Part shown: one piece after another, positions 1 through 8,718 of the stretch
Layout: each line of letters begins with the position of its first letter
How positions within the stretch are numbered: the stretch's first letter is position 1
Origin: Shinella zoogloeoides
GTDB lineage: Bacteria > Pseudomonadota > Alphaproteobacteria > Rhizobiales > Rhizobiaceae
Length of the DNA stretch: 64,000 nt
Direction of reading: 5' to 3'
NCBI RefSeq assembly: GCF_003574625.1
Contig: NZ_QNUJ01000007.1
Span: forward strand, 124,001-188,000
The notes under the pieces: generated by a model
What the model saw: the letters and a program-made list of their open reading frames with translations, nothing else
The model's database searches: none
Told to the model about the DNA's origin: nothing
Position numbers and translations under genes: made by a program

Positions 1-1
1 C

Positions 2-988
<987 letters not shown>

Positions 989-994
989 TCGCCC

Positions 995-1095
995 GGAGCG
1001 TTTTCGCGTTTCTCCGAATCGCGAAAACGCTCCGGCTCTTTGTTGTCGCATTTCCGAACGCTAAACCGCTTCGCACTTTTGCTGGAAATGCTCTG
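995..1095. repeat. Rhizobial-type intergenic palindromic repeat after gdhA
   Basis: A perfect inverted repeat with 14-bp arms (GGAGCGTTTTCGCG at 995-1008, CGCGAAAACGCTCC at 1020-1033) is followed by a tract ending in GCACTTTTGCTGGAAATGCTC (about 1074-1094). That tail and the hairpin resemble dispersed palindromic elements I know from Rhizobiaceae intergenic regions. The hairpin may also terminate gdhA transcription, but no clear T-run follows the arm. Only one copy was noticed in this window. Confidence 0.6.
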
Positions 1096-1105
1096 GCCTT
1101 CAGCC

Positions 1106-1624
1106 TCATGCAGCCGACGGCCCCGGACCCGATCCGGGGCCGTTTTCGTTGGCGGCAACGAAGCCGCGCCCCGCAAGCCCGCCCGCAATGAGCCGGAACG
1201 CCGGCCGGGCGTCGGGCGCAAGGTCGGGTATCTCCGCGGCGGCCGGCTGATAGTGCACCTTTTCCAGCACCAGCCAGTCGCGCCGCTCTTCCGGCCGGTC
1301 GAAATGGATCGTTTCGCCCTCGCGCAGCCCGAGGAGGGCAAGGCCGTAGAAGGTGGTGATGGGCAGGAAGGCGCTGCCCGGCGCATAGACGCGCGGCAGG
1401 CAGAGCGTGCGGCTGTCGGTCAGCCCGCTGGCGCAGCGGAAGGTGATGCGCGCATCGACTGTCGCAAGCCCCGCCGGCAGCGGGGCATCCAGCGGCAGGC
1501 GTCCCAGCGAAAGCTTGCGCTTCAGCAGCCTGAACCATTCGTCCGTCAACGGCGGCCGGTCGTGCAGCAGCTTTTCCAGCACATAGCCGTCCCGCGCCGT
1601 GAGCAATCCGGGATCCCGTCCCAT
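1106..1624 (-). CDS. Rnk/GreA C-terminal-domain-like protein (paralogue 1)
   Basis: Probable RNA-polymerase-binding or Rnk-type regulator of 172 residues. The C-terminal half contains FLPITTFYGLALLGLREGETIHF, matching in pattern the FKBP-like GreA/GreB C-terminal domain (T-x-x-G-x-ALLGL-x-x-G-x-x-I) also seen in its neighbour. The N-terminal segment (LEKLLHDRPPLTDEWFRLLKRKL) is a short helical stretch like the one that opens Rnk. The ATG at 1624 was chosen because GGAGA lies 6 bases upstream; another in-frame ATG at 1630 is possible. It lies 160 bp downstream of the second paralogue on the same strand. Exact target is unknown. Confidence 0.7.
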   Translation of the reverse strand: MGRDPGLLTARDGYVLEKLLHDRPPLTDEWFRLLKRKLSLGRLPLDAPLPAGLATVDARITFRCASGLTDSRTLCLPRVYAPGSAFLPITTFYGLALLGLREGETIHFDRPEERRDWLVLEKVHYQPAAAEIPDLAPDARPAFRLIAGGLAGRGFVAANENGPGSGPGPSAA

Positions 1625-1784
1625 CGTCATTCTCCATCCTGCCCGCGTTTGTGCGGGGTGTCCTCTTTCATGGTGGAGACGCCCCCTGGCCGCGCATGCG
1701 GCGCAGGGGGTCACGATCCTGCGACGAGGCAACCTCCGATGCGCCCGGACTGGGAAAAGGACAGGAACTTCATGGCGAAGGGCC

Positions 1785-2210
1785 TTACGAGGCGCGGGCC
1801 GTGTCCGGCGCGCCGGCATGGACGGCGATGACATTGAGACGGCGCACGCGCCCGTCCCGGGCGGCCCATTCGATGGACTGGCCGGCGGAAAGGCCGAGAA
1901 GCGCGGCGCCGACCGGCGTCAGCACGGAAATGCGCTGGCGCGAAATGTCGGCATCCTTCGGGAAGACGAGCTCGGCGGTCTGCGGCGCCTCGTCGTCGAT
2001 CTGGAATTCGGCGGTCGAGCCGATGCGCATGACGCCCGGCGCCATGCGGGCGTCGTCGACGACCTTCGCCCGGTCGAGCTCGGCGGCAAGCTGCTCGGCG
2101 GCGTGCGGATCGCGCTCGGCCAGCATGTCGGCGAGGTTGGAAAGACGCGCGTGCTCGGAACGGGCGATGGTGATGGAGGGCCGGCGGCCCTTGGTCTTGG
2201 TGGCGGTCAT
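1785..2210 (-). CDS. rnk: Nucleoside diphosphate kinase regulator (Rnk family)
   Basis: A 141-residue protein of the Rnk family, which has a short N-terminal helical segment and a GreA/GreB-like C-terminal domain and was named for its influence on nucleoside diphosphate kinase levels. The N-terminal part reads RPSITIARSEHARLSNLAD, followed by AEFQID and ISVLTPVGAALLGLSAGQSIEW, the diagnostic C-terminal motif. The start at 2210 has GAGG about 7 bases upstream. It precedes a shorter-motif paralogue on the same strand. Family assignment is solid; the physiological role in this organism is inferred. Confidence 0.85.
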   Translation of the reverse strand: MTATKTKGRRPSITIARSEHARLSNLADMLAERDPHAAEQLAAELDRAKVVDDARMAPGVMRIGSTAEFQIDDEAPQTAELVFPKDADISRQRISVLTPVGAALLGLSAGQSIEWAARDGRVRRLNVIAVHAGAPDTARAS

Positions 2211-2545
2211 GGTGGCCTCGCACGGGTCCATGCGGCCCGGAGGGCTCGCAGGAGTGAAGAAAACTGGGAAATGATGTCGCGCTATTTCGGCGCGGTTCTC
2301 GAAAATCACGGAACCGCTATCGCCCCGCGGCCGGGGCGCGACGCGACCAAGCCGAGGGGCTAGTATCCTGCGAGAGGAAACAACCGTTTCAAAAATCGGG
2401 CGAGGTCGTGCGTCGTCATCATGCCCTTATGATGGGGTGAGGGCAGGGGCAAGTCAAGCGTCGCCCCTGCGACGCCCTGCCGGTTTGACAGAAGCCAGCT
2501 ATGGGCGAAAGATCGCGGCCGATCCCCCCGAAAGAAAGGCAGAGC
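2211..2545. other. 335-bp divergent intergenic region between rnk and carbonic anhydrase gene
   Basis: No convincing gene is seen here. It should hold the promoters of both flanking genes. The only structure I can point to is a GC hairpin with 7-bp arms, CGCCCCG at 2321-2327 and CGGGGCG at 2332-2338; its position 115 bases upstream of rnk argues against a simple terminator role. No clear -35/-10 pair was recognised. Confidence 0.4.
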
Positions 2546-3148
2546 ATGATCGAGGACCTTTTCGTCAGGAACAGAGCGTGGTCCGCCGAGCGCAAGGCGG
2601 AGCGGGCCGACTATTTCGACCGCCTCTCCAACCTGCAGCAGCCGGAGTATCTCTGGATCGGCTGTTCCGACAGCCGCGTGCCGGCCAATGTGATCGCCGG
2701 GCTGGAGCCGGGCGAGGTCTTCGTGCATCGCAATGTCGCCAACCTCATCCACCCCGCCGACCTCAACATGCTGTCGGTGGTCGAATATGCCGTGCACCAG
2801 CTCGGCGTGAAGCACATCATCATCTGCGGGCACTATGGCTGCGGCGGCATCCGCGCGGCGGTCAGCGGTGAGCGCTTCGGGCTGATCGACCATTGGCTCC
2901 AGCCGGTGCGCGACGTGGCGGACCGGCGCTTCGAATGCCGGGAATGCGGAAGCTGGAGCGATGCCGACCTCGACCGGCTCTGCGAGGCCTCGGTCGCCGC
3001 GCAGGTCGAGCGCCTCGCCCGCACGCCGACTTTGCAGGCGGCGTGGCAGGCCGGGCGGGACGTGTCCATTCACGGCTGGGTCTACGGCCTGAAGGACGGG
3101 CTGCTTTCCGACCTTCAGTGTACGGTGCGCGGCGGAAAGGGCGTTTAG
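2546..3148 (+). CDS. Beta-class carbonic anhydrase
   Basis: Interconverts CO2 and bicarbonate in the cytoplasm with a zinc centre. The 200-residue protein has the full beta-class set: C40-S-D-S-R with Cys40 and the Asp42/Arg44 dyad, FVHRNVANL, and the H96-Y-G-C99-GG motif supplying the other two zinc ligands. The ATG at 2546 is preferred over one 45 bases upstream because GAAAGG sits at ribosome-binding distance and the product then matches family length. The next gene starts 2 bases after the stop, so the two are probably co-transcribed. Confidence 0.95.
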   Translation: MIEDLFVRNRAWSAERKAERADYFDRLSNLQQPEYLWIGCSDSRVPANVIAGLEPGEVFVHRNVANLIHPADLNMLSVVEYAVHQLGVKHIIICGHYGCGGIRAAVSGERFGLIDHWLQPVRDVADRRFECRECGSWSDADLDRLCEASVAAQVERLARTPTLQAAWQAGRDVSIHGWVYGLKDGLLSDLQCTVRGGKGV

Positions 3149-3150
3149 CC

Positions 3151-3498
3151 ATGTTCCTGCACATCAAGCGCGTCTATGACGAGCCCGGCCCCGACGACGG
3201 TGAGCGCATTCTGGTCGACCGGCTCTGGCCGCGCGGCATTTCCAGGGAGAAGGCGGCGTTCGACGAGTGGATGAAGGACGTCGCGCCGACGCCCGCCTTG
3301 CGCAAATGGTTCGACCACAGGCCGGAGCGCTGGGCCGAATTCCAGAAACGCTACCGCGAGGAGCTTGCCGATAATCCGGCGATGGCGGCCCTGCGTGAAC
3401 ATGTCGCAGCCGGCCCCGTCACGCTGCTCTACGGCTCGCGCAACCGCGAATTCAACCACGCGGCCGTGCTTGCCGACTTCCTGAGGGAGAATCCGTGA
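3151..3498 (+). CDS. DUF488 family protein
   Basis: A 115-residue protein of the DUF488 (COG3189) family, whose function is not established. Diagnostic segments are the N-terminal KRVYDEP, ERILVDRLWPRGISREKA and the C-terminal TLLYGSRNREFNHAAVL. It is encoded 2 bases after the carbonic anhydrase gene, indicating translational coupling or at least one transcript. No signal peptide or membrane segment is visible. The family call is secure; no function can be assigned from sequence. Confidence 0.85.
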   Translation: MFLHIKRVYDEPGPDDGERILVDRLWPRGISREKAAFDEWMKDVAPTPALRKWFDHRPERWAEFQKRYREELADNPAMAALREHVAAGPVTLLYGSRNREFNHAAVLADFLRENP

Positions 3499-3505
3499 TG
3501 GATGC

Positions 3506-3534
3506 GCTTGACTGCAAGTTTCTTGCGGTCAAGC
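3506..3534. terminator. Inverted repeat between DUF488 gene and the PLP enzyme gene
   Basis: Arms of 13 bases (GCTTGACTGCAAG and CTTGCGGTCAAGC) pair with a single G-T wobble around a 3-base loop. It begins 8 bases after the DUF488 stop codon and about 70 bases before the next start. An A/T-rich stretch follows (AATAAAATTCATTT) but not a clean T-run, so it could be a terminator or a leader hairpin controlling the downstream PLP enzyme gene. Confidence 0.45.
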
Positions 3535-3605
3535 GGCAATAAAATTCATTTGTCAGGGGTCGGCATCGCCGCCATTTTTCTCCTTCAACATGAGGAGCAG
3601 CATCG

Positions 3606-4772
3606 ATGTCCGAGCGAACGGCAGTCGAAGTTCAACCGGAAACCGTTGCCGCGGCGCATGGCGTTGCGAGCGATACCGCCTTCGGCGCGATCGCGCCGCC
3701 GCTCTATCTTTCCAGCACCTACCAGTTCGCCGATTTCGACACGCCGCGCGCCTATGATTACGGCCGCGTCGGCAACCCGACGCGCGATCTGCTGGCCGAG
3801 GCGATCACCAAGCTGGAAGGCGGCGCGGGCGCGGTGCTGACGCCGAGCGGCATGGCCGCCGTCGATCTTCTCCTCGGCCGGCTTCCCGTCGGCAGCCTCG
3901 TCCTTGCGCCGCACGATTGCTATGGCGGCACGATGCGGCTCCTGAAGGCCCGCGCCGAGCTCGGCCAGATCCGGCTGCGGCTGGTCGACCAGTCGGACAT
4001 GGAAGCCTTCAAGACGCGGCTCTGGGACCATCCGGCGCTGGTGCTGATCGAGACGCCGAGCAATCCGCTGATGCGCGTCGTGGATATCGCCGCCCTTTCC
4101 GCCTTCGCCAGGGCCGCGGGCGCGCGCGTCGCGGTCGACAACACCTTCCTGTCGCCGGCCCTGCAGAAGCCGCTGTCGCTCGGCGCGGATTATGCGCTGC
4201 ATTCGACGACGAAGTTCCTCAACGGCCATTCCGACGTCATCGCCGGCGCGGTGATCGCTGCGGATGCCGAGGAGGCCCGGGCGCTGCGCCACTGGGCCAA
4301 TGTCACCGGGGCCATCGCCGCGCCCTTCGATTCCTGGCTGACCCTGCGCGGCCTTCGCACGCTTTTCGCCCGCATGGCGGGGCAGGAGAGAAACGCGATG
4401 GCGATCGCCGAACGGCTCGTCGCCCATCCCGCCGTCGCCCGCGTACACTATCCCGGCCTTGCCGATCACCCCGATCACGCGCTTGCCGCAAGACAGCAGC
4501 AGGGTTTCGGTGCCATGATGAGCTTCGAGCTTGCCGGCGGCGAGCCGGCGGTGCGGCGCTTCGTGCGGGCGGTCCGGGTCTTCACGCTGGCCGAATCGCT
4601 CGGCGGGGTCGAAAGCCTCGTGGCGCATCCGGCGACCATGACCCATGTCGACATGGGCGCCGACGCCCGGGCCCGGGCCGGTATTGGCGACGGGCTGCTC
4701 CGGCTTTCCGTCGGGCTCGAACATGTCGATGATCTTCTGGCCGGGCTCGAGGCGGGCCTTTCGGCCTGCTGA
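3606..4772 (+). CDS. Cys/Met metabolism PLP-dependent enzyme, cystathionine gamma-synthase-like
   Basis: A 388-residue fold-type I PLP enzyme of the trans-sulfuration family. Visible hallmarks are YDYGRVGNPTRD, LTPSGMAAVDLLL, IETPSNPLMRVVDI, the aspartate in VDNTFLSPALQKP, and the PLP-binding lysine in HSTTKFLNGHSDVIAG near residue 203. The C-terminal ESLGGVESLVAHPA motif is also present. The reaction (cystathionine gamma-synthase, gamma-lyase or beta-lyase) cannot be fixed by reading alone; overall pattern resembles gamma-synthases. The folate enzyme gene follows 11 bases after its stop, behind a GAGGAG ribosome-binding site, so the pair is likely co-expressed. Confidence 0.85.
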   Translation: MSERTAVEVQPETVAAAHGVASDTAFGAIAPPLYLSSTYQFADFDTPRAYDYGRVGNPTRDLLAEAITKLEGGAGAVLTPSGMAAVDLLLGRLPVGSLVLAPHDCYGGTMRLLKARAELGQIRLRLVDQSDMEAFKTRLWDHPALVLIETPSNPLMRVVDIAALSAFARAAGARVAVDNTFLSPALQKPLSLGADYALHSTTKFLNGHSDVIAGAVIAADAEEARALRHWANVTGAIAAPFDSWLTLRGLRTLFARMAGQERNAMAIAERLVAHPAVARVHYPGLADHPDHALAARQQQGFGAMMSFELAGGEPAVRRFVRAVRVFTLAESLGGVESLVAHPATMTHVDMGADARARAGIGDGLLRLSVGLEHVDDLLAGLEAGLSAC

Positions 4773-4783
4773 GGAGAGGCGCG

Positions 4784-5488
4784 ATGGCCGATGACGATAC
4801 GCCCGGCAGCTTTGCATCCCCGGCCTGTTTCCTGCACGAGGTCGACCCGGCCTATTCCGGCCTGCCGGGACCGCTCGACCTGCAGGCCTGGACGGACGTC
4901 AACCGCTGGCGCAAGGCCGAGCGGGAACGGCTGATCGCCGCGCGCCTCGAGGTGCCCGCCGAGACGCGGGCCGGTTGGACAGAGGCCATCGCCGCCGGGG
5001 TGCTCGCGGAAATCGGCGATGTCGAGGGACGCATCGTCAGCGCCTACTGGCCGTTTCGCGGTGAGCCGGACCTTCGCCCCTTCATGGAAGAGATCGCCCG
5101 CCGCGGCGGGCGCACCGCCCTGCCCGTCGTGATCGAAAAGGGCCGGCCGCTGGCGTTCCATCTCTGGCAGGCCGGCGAGGCCTTGGCACGCGGCGTCTGG
5201 AATATTCCCATCCCGGCGGAGCAGCGGCCCTGCATGCCGGATGTCGTGATCGCCCCCGTGGTCGGCTACGATCCCGCCTGCTACCGGCTCGGCTATGGCG
5301 GCGGCTTCTTCGACCGCACGCTCGCTTCCCTTCCGGCCCGCCCGCGCGTCATCGGCGTCGGCTACGGCGCGGCGAGGGTCCCGACGATCTATCCGCAGAT
5401 GCACGACATCCCGATGGACCTGATCGTCACCGAAGCGGGCACCGTCCGCCCTCAGGCGGACGTTTCCACCGTGCGGGCATTGACGTAG
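4784..5488 (+). CDS. 5-formyltetrahydrofolate cyclo-ligase family protein
   Basis: Likely converts 5-formyl-THF to 5,10-methenyl-THF with ATP. The protein has 234 residues, longer at the N-terminus than the common form of about 190. Family motifs are the basic segment WRKAERERLIAARL, SAYWPFRGEPD, and near residue 170 the signature YRLGYGGGFFDRTLA followed by GVGYGAARV. The final MDLIVTEAG is also typical. It overlaps the convergent MFS gene by 37 bases at its 3' end, so its last dozen codons are constrained by both frames. Confidence 0.88.
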   Translation: MADDDTPGSFASPACFLHEVDPAYSGLPGPLDLQAWTDVNRWRKAERERLIAARLEVPAETRAGWTEAIAAGVLAEIGDVEGRIVSAYWPFRGEPDLRPFMEEIARRGGRTALPVVIEKGRPLAFHLWQAGEALARGVWNIPIPAEQRPCMPDVVIAPVVGYDPACYRLGYGGGFFDRTLASLPARPRVIGVGYGAARVPTIYPQMHDIPMDLIVTEAGTVRPQADVSTVRALT

Positions 5489-6729
5489 AGCGCCCGCCCG
5501 GCGAACCAGCCGTTGATCGCCGCGCCGATGCCGAGCAGCACGATGAGCACCGCGCTCCAGCCGAAACTGCCCGTCCAGCCGCGGATGAGACCGACGATCA
5601 GCGGGCCGATGGCGGCAAGCAGGTAGCCGACGCACTGCGCCATGCCGGAAAGATGTGCCGCCATGTGCGAATCGCGCGTGCGCAGCACGATGACGGTCAT
5701 CGCCACCGCGATCAGCCCGCCCTGGCCGATGCCCTGCAGCACGGCCCAGAACCAGACGGTGGAGAGCGGCGCGAAGAGCAGGCCGAGAAGCGCGACGACC
5801 GCGAAGCCGCAGAGCGTGACGTTGATCAGCCGCTGGTCCTTGCCGCGCACGGCAAGATGCGGCGCGACAAGGCAGGAGGCCGCCTGCACCATGACGGAGA
5901 CGGAGACGATGGCCCCGGCGGTCACGCCGTCCAGCCCCCGTTCGCGCAGGATCGGCACCAGCCAGCCGAAGACGCAATAGGCGAGCGCCGATTGCAGGCC
6001 CATGAAGAGCGTGACGTGCCAGGCGAGCCGGTCGCGCCACAGGCCCTCCACGCGAAAGCCGGTGCGCTTGACCTGTCGGCGGCTGGCAAGGACCTGCGGC
6101 AGCCAGAGCAGCGCCACCAGCAGCGCCGGCAGCGCCCAGATCGCCAGTGCCCCGTCGAGAGAGCCGCCGAGCGCGTGTTCGACGGGCAGCGTCAGGCCGG
6201 CGGCGCTTGCCGCGCCCGCGCAGAGCGCCATCGTGTAGCAGCCGGTCATCAGCGCCGCCCGGTCCGGGAAGTCGCGCTTGACGAGGCCGGGCAGCAGCAC
6301 ATTGCCGACGGCGATGCAGCCGCCGGCCAGCGCCGTGCCGAGAAAGAGCAGCGGAATGGAGGAAAGGCCGCGCAGCGCCGTGCCGAGCGCGAGGATGACG
6401 ACGACGCCGAGCAGGGTGCGCTCGGTGCCGTAGCGCTGGGCAAGGCGCGGGGCGAGCGGCGAGAACAGGCCGAGGCAGACGACGGGCAGCGTCGTCAGCA
6501 GGCTGGCGCCGGTCGGCGAAAGGCCGAGCACGTCGCGGATCTCCGGCAGCAGCGCCGAGGCGCTGGAAAAGACCGGCCGCAGGTTGAAGGCGATCAGCAC
6601 GAGGCTGGCGCCGAGCAGGAAGCGCGCCGCCGAACTTGGCGGGCGGTGCGGCTCGGGTGCGGGCACGCTGTCGGCTTCGGCGTCGATCAGGTCGATGGAG
6701 CCGGGATCATCGGGGAGGGGATGGGTCAT
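5452..6729 (-). CDS. MFS transporter, CynX/NimT family
   Basis: A 425-residue inner-membrane carrier with about 12 hydrophobic segments. Characteristic stretches include ASLVLIAFNLRPVFSSASALLPEI at the first membrane helix, the short motif FSPLAPRLAQRYGTERTLL between helices 2 and 3, and GNVLLPGLVKRDFP, all like CynX/NimT (cyanate, 2-nitroimidazole) transporters. The start at 6729 is set by a 4-base ATGA overlap with the upstream GntR gene, which strongly suggests the regulator controls it as one unit. Substrate is unknown. It overlaps the convergent folate-enzyme gene by 37 bases. Confidence 0.88.
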   Translation of the reverse strand: MTHPLPDDPGSIDLIDAEADSVPAPEPHRPPSSAARFLLGASLVLIAFNLRPVFSSASALLPEIRDVLGLSPTGASLLTTLPVVCLGLFSPLAPRLAQRYGTERTLLGVVVILALGTALRGLSSIPLLFLGTALAGGCIAVGNVLLPGLVKRDFPDRAALMTGCYTMALCAGAASAAGLTLPVEHALGGSLDGALAIWALPALLVALLWLPQVLASRRQVKRTGFRVEGLWRDRLAWHVTLFMGLQSALAYCVFGWLVPILRERGLDGVTAGAIVSVSVMVQAASCLVAPHLAVRGKDQRLINVTLCGFAVVALLGLLFAPLSTVWFWAVLQGIGQGGLIAVAMTVIVLRTRDSHMAAHLSGMAQCVGYLLAAIGPLIVGLIRGWTGSFGWSAVLIVLLGIGAAINGWFAGRALYVNARTVETSA

Positions 6730-7403
6730 GAAAGCAGCAACCGGTCGAGAGAGGAAAGGACGGGAGCCATGAAGCGGCGCACGGCGGCATCCGCCGCGTC
6801 CGGATCGCCGCTTTCGATGGCGTCGACGATGGCGGCATGCGCTGCCATGTCGGGTTCGGGCAGGTCTTCGCCAAGGCTTGCCTCGATGGTTTCGGCGAGC
6901 AGCGTGGAGAAGAAGTCGTACATGCCGATCAGCACCGCATTCTGCGAGGCGGCGATCACGGCCTGGTGGAAGGCAAGGTCGCGGGCGATGAAGCCCGCCC
7001 TGTCGCCGCCGTCGGAATTGCCGCGCGCGGCAAGGAGGGTGCGCAGGTGAGCGACGACGGCCGGCGTGCGGCGAAGGGCGGCAAGCCGCGCAGCCTCCGC
7101 ATCGAGCGCCAGCCGCGCCTCGAACTGGTCGCGAAGCCCGGCATGGCGCGCCATGGCGAGCGGGCGCGTCGTGTCGGCGGCGGACAGCACATAGGTGCCG
7201 GAGCCCTGCCGCGTCTCCAGAATACCCTGCGAAACGAGGACGCGCACCGCCTCGCGCACGGTGCTGCGGCTGACGGAGAGCATCGCCGAAAGCGTCGCCT
7301 CGTTCGGCAGCCTGTCGCCGACAGCCCAGCGGCCGTTCAGGATTTCGGCGCGGATCGCCTCGCTCGCCGTGTCGGCGAGATTGGTCTTGCTGAGGGATTG
7401 CAT
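6726..7403 (-). CDS. GntR family transcriptional regulator (FadR/FCD type)
   Basis: A 225-residue repressor-type protein with an N-terminal winged helix (LPNEATLSAMLSVSRSTVREAVRVL, residues about 33-57, then the wing ILETRQGSGTYV) and an all-helical FCD ligand domain with conserved ARDLAFHQAVIAAS and MAAHAAIVDAIESGD. It is translationally coupled (ATGA) to the CynX/NimT-type transporter, so it probably senses that carrier's substrate. Immediately upstream of the start codon is a 35-bp near-perfect palindrome, so autoregulation is likely. No good Shine-Dalgarno is visible, because the palindrome occupies that place. Confidence 0.9.
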   Translation of the reverse strand: MQSLSKTNLADTASEAIRAEILNGRWAVGDRLPNEATLSAMLSVSRSTVREAVRVLVSQGILETRQGSGTYVLSAADTTRPLAMARHAGLRDQFEARLALDAEAARLAALRRTPAVVAHLRTLLAARGNSDGGDRAGFIARDLAFHQAVIAASQNAVLIGMYDFFSTLLAETIEASLGEDLPEPDMAAHAAIVDAIESGDPDAADAAVRRFMAPVLSSLDRLLLS

Positions 7404-7405
7404 GG

Positions 7406-7440
7406 ATAATCACCAGGTCATCAGATGACTTGGTGATTAT
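7406..7440. promoter_or_regulatory. 35-bp palindrome abutting the GntR start codon, probable operator
   Basis: Arms ATAATCACCAGGTCATC (7406-7422) and GATGACTTGGTGATTAT (7424-7440) match at 16 of 17 positions around one central base. The inner GTCATCAGATGAC core is of the type bound by FadR-subfamily GntR proteins. Its edge is 2 bases from the regulator's start codon, so binding would cover the promoter or the ribosome-binding site of the regulator-transporter operon. Confidence 0.75.
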
Positions 7441-7601
7441 CGCGATTGTGCGGAAAGGTCAAAGCCATTCTGCTGGCTCCGACGTTTCCTTCTCCCTGCG
7501 GGGAGAAAGGGAGGGGACAATGCCGGACTCCATAGATGGTAGCTCCGGCCCGGACGGGAGAAGCGGCGCCGAATTTATTCTCCGGCCGGCCGCATCGGCC
7601 G

Positions 7602-8633
7602 TTACTGCTTGCGCGGCCAGGTGTCGGCGAGGCGGTAGCCGGCCGGCCACGGATCGTCGGGATCGAGCATCACCTGGCTGGTGCCGGTGATCCAGGCGCG
7701 GCCGGAGATTTCCGGCACGATGGCCGGGCGGCCGCCGACGGTGGTCTCGCCGACGATGCGGCAGTCGAAACGCGAATCGATGATCGAATAGCCGGAGAAG
7801 GACTGGCCGACCTTGATCTGGCCGCGGGCATGCAGCAGGGCCATGCGGGCCGAGCAGCCGGTGCCGGTGGGCGAGCGGTCGAGCTTGGCCGGCTGGATGA
7901 CCACCGTGTTGCGGCCATGCAGCGCGCCGTCGCGCTCTTCCACCGGCAGCGTGAGCTGGCAGAAGGAGATGTGGTTCCATTCCGGGTTTTCCGGATGGGT
8001 GAAGCCGAGCTGCTCGTTGGCGGCCTTGGTGATGCGGATGCCGGTTTCGGCCAGTTCCCGCGCCTCGTCCGGCGTCACGGCGAAACCGAGCGCGCGCGCA
8101 TCGGCGAAGACGAAGCTGTCGCCGCCATAGGCGGTGTCGACGGTGAGCGTGCCGAGGCCTTCCACTTCCAGCTTCGCATCCAGCTTGTCGGCGAAGGACG
8201 GCACGTTCGTGACTGTGATGCGCTCGGCCTTGCCGTTGCGGCAGGCGGCGACGACATTGACGAGCCCGCCCGGCGCTTCCAGCACCATATGGGTCTCCGG
8301 CTCGACCATCGGCACGATGCCGCTGTCGAGCAGCACGGTGGAAACGCAGATCGAGTTGGAGCCGGACATCGGCGGCGTGTCCTCCGGCTCCATGATGATG
8401 AAGCCCATCGTGGCGCGCGGGTCCTTCGGCGGCACGAGGAGGTTGATGTGGCGGAAGACGCCGCCGCGCGGCTCGTTCAGCACGAAGTTGCGCAAGGTCT
8501 TGTCCTCGGCGATGAACTTGCGCTGCTCCCACAGCGTCTTGCCGGGCGGCGGGGCGACGCCGCCGACGATGACGTCGCCCACCTCGCCCTCGGCGTGGCA
8601 GGAAACGATATGGATGACCTTGCTGCTGCGCAT
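7602..8633 (-). CDS. Proline racemase family protein: probable 4-hydroxyproline 2-epimerase and/or 3-hydroxyproline dehydratase
   Basis: A 343-residue cytoplasmic enzyme of the proline racemase superfamily. In racemases two cysteines act as acid/base pair; here the first position is Ser90 (MSGSNSI) and the second is Cys260 ([14 protein letters not shown]). From published work on the superfamily as I recall it, Ser/Cys members show hydroxyproline epimerase and trans-3-hydroxyproline dehydratase activities rather than proline racemisation. The divergent GntR gene starts about 190 bases away across a palindromic operator. A hydroxyproline catabolic cluster lacking an epimerase lies at 21-32 kb, making this its likely partner. 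The exact reaction is inferred. Confidence 0.8.
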   Translation of the reverse strand: MRSSKVIHIVSCHAEGEVGDVIVGGVAPPPGKTLWEQRKFIAEDKTLRNFVLNEPRGGVFRHINLLVPPKDPRATMGFIIMEPEDTPPMSGSNSICVSTVLLDSGIVPMVEPETHMVLEAPGGLVNVVAACRNGKAERITVTNVPSFADKLDAKLEVEGLGTLTVDTAYGGDSFVFADARALGFAVTPDEARELAETGIRITKAANEQLGFTHPENPEWNHISFCQLTLPVEERDGALHGRNTVVIQPAKLDRSPTGTGCSARMALLHARGQIKVGQSFSGYSIIDSRFDCRIVGETTVGGRPAIVPEISGRAWITGTSQVMLDPDDPWPAGYRLADTWPRKQ

Positions 8634-8706
8634 GGCATTCTCTCCGGTTCGCGGTTGTTGCGCGCCGGGAGGGGTGCCTGCGGCGCATTCGCTCCTTCAT
8701 AGAAAA

Positions 8707-8718
8707 ATTGGATCCAAT
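8707..8718. promoter_or_regulatory. Palindrome ATTGGATCCAAT between divergent racemase-family and GntR genes
   Basis: A perfect 12-bp palindrome followed by TGTACAAT lies in the 186-bp divergent spacer, about 75 bases upstream of the minus-strand gene and 100 bases upstream of the plus-strand regulator. The TTG-N4-CAA form fits operators of FCD-type GntR proteins. It is the best candidate site for the neighbouring regulator. Confidence 0.55.

Noticed and set aside
5452-7413. A 653-codon frame that would join the GntR region to the MFS transporter
   Set aside because: The part upstream of 6729 is an out-of-frame reading of the GntR gene; the two proteins are coupled by an ATGA overlap, not fused.
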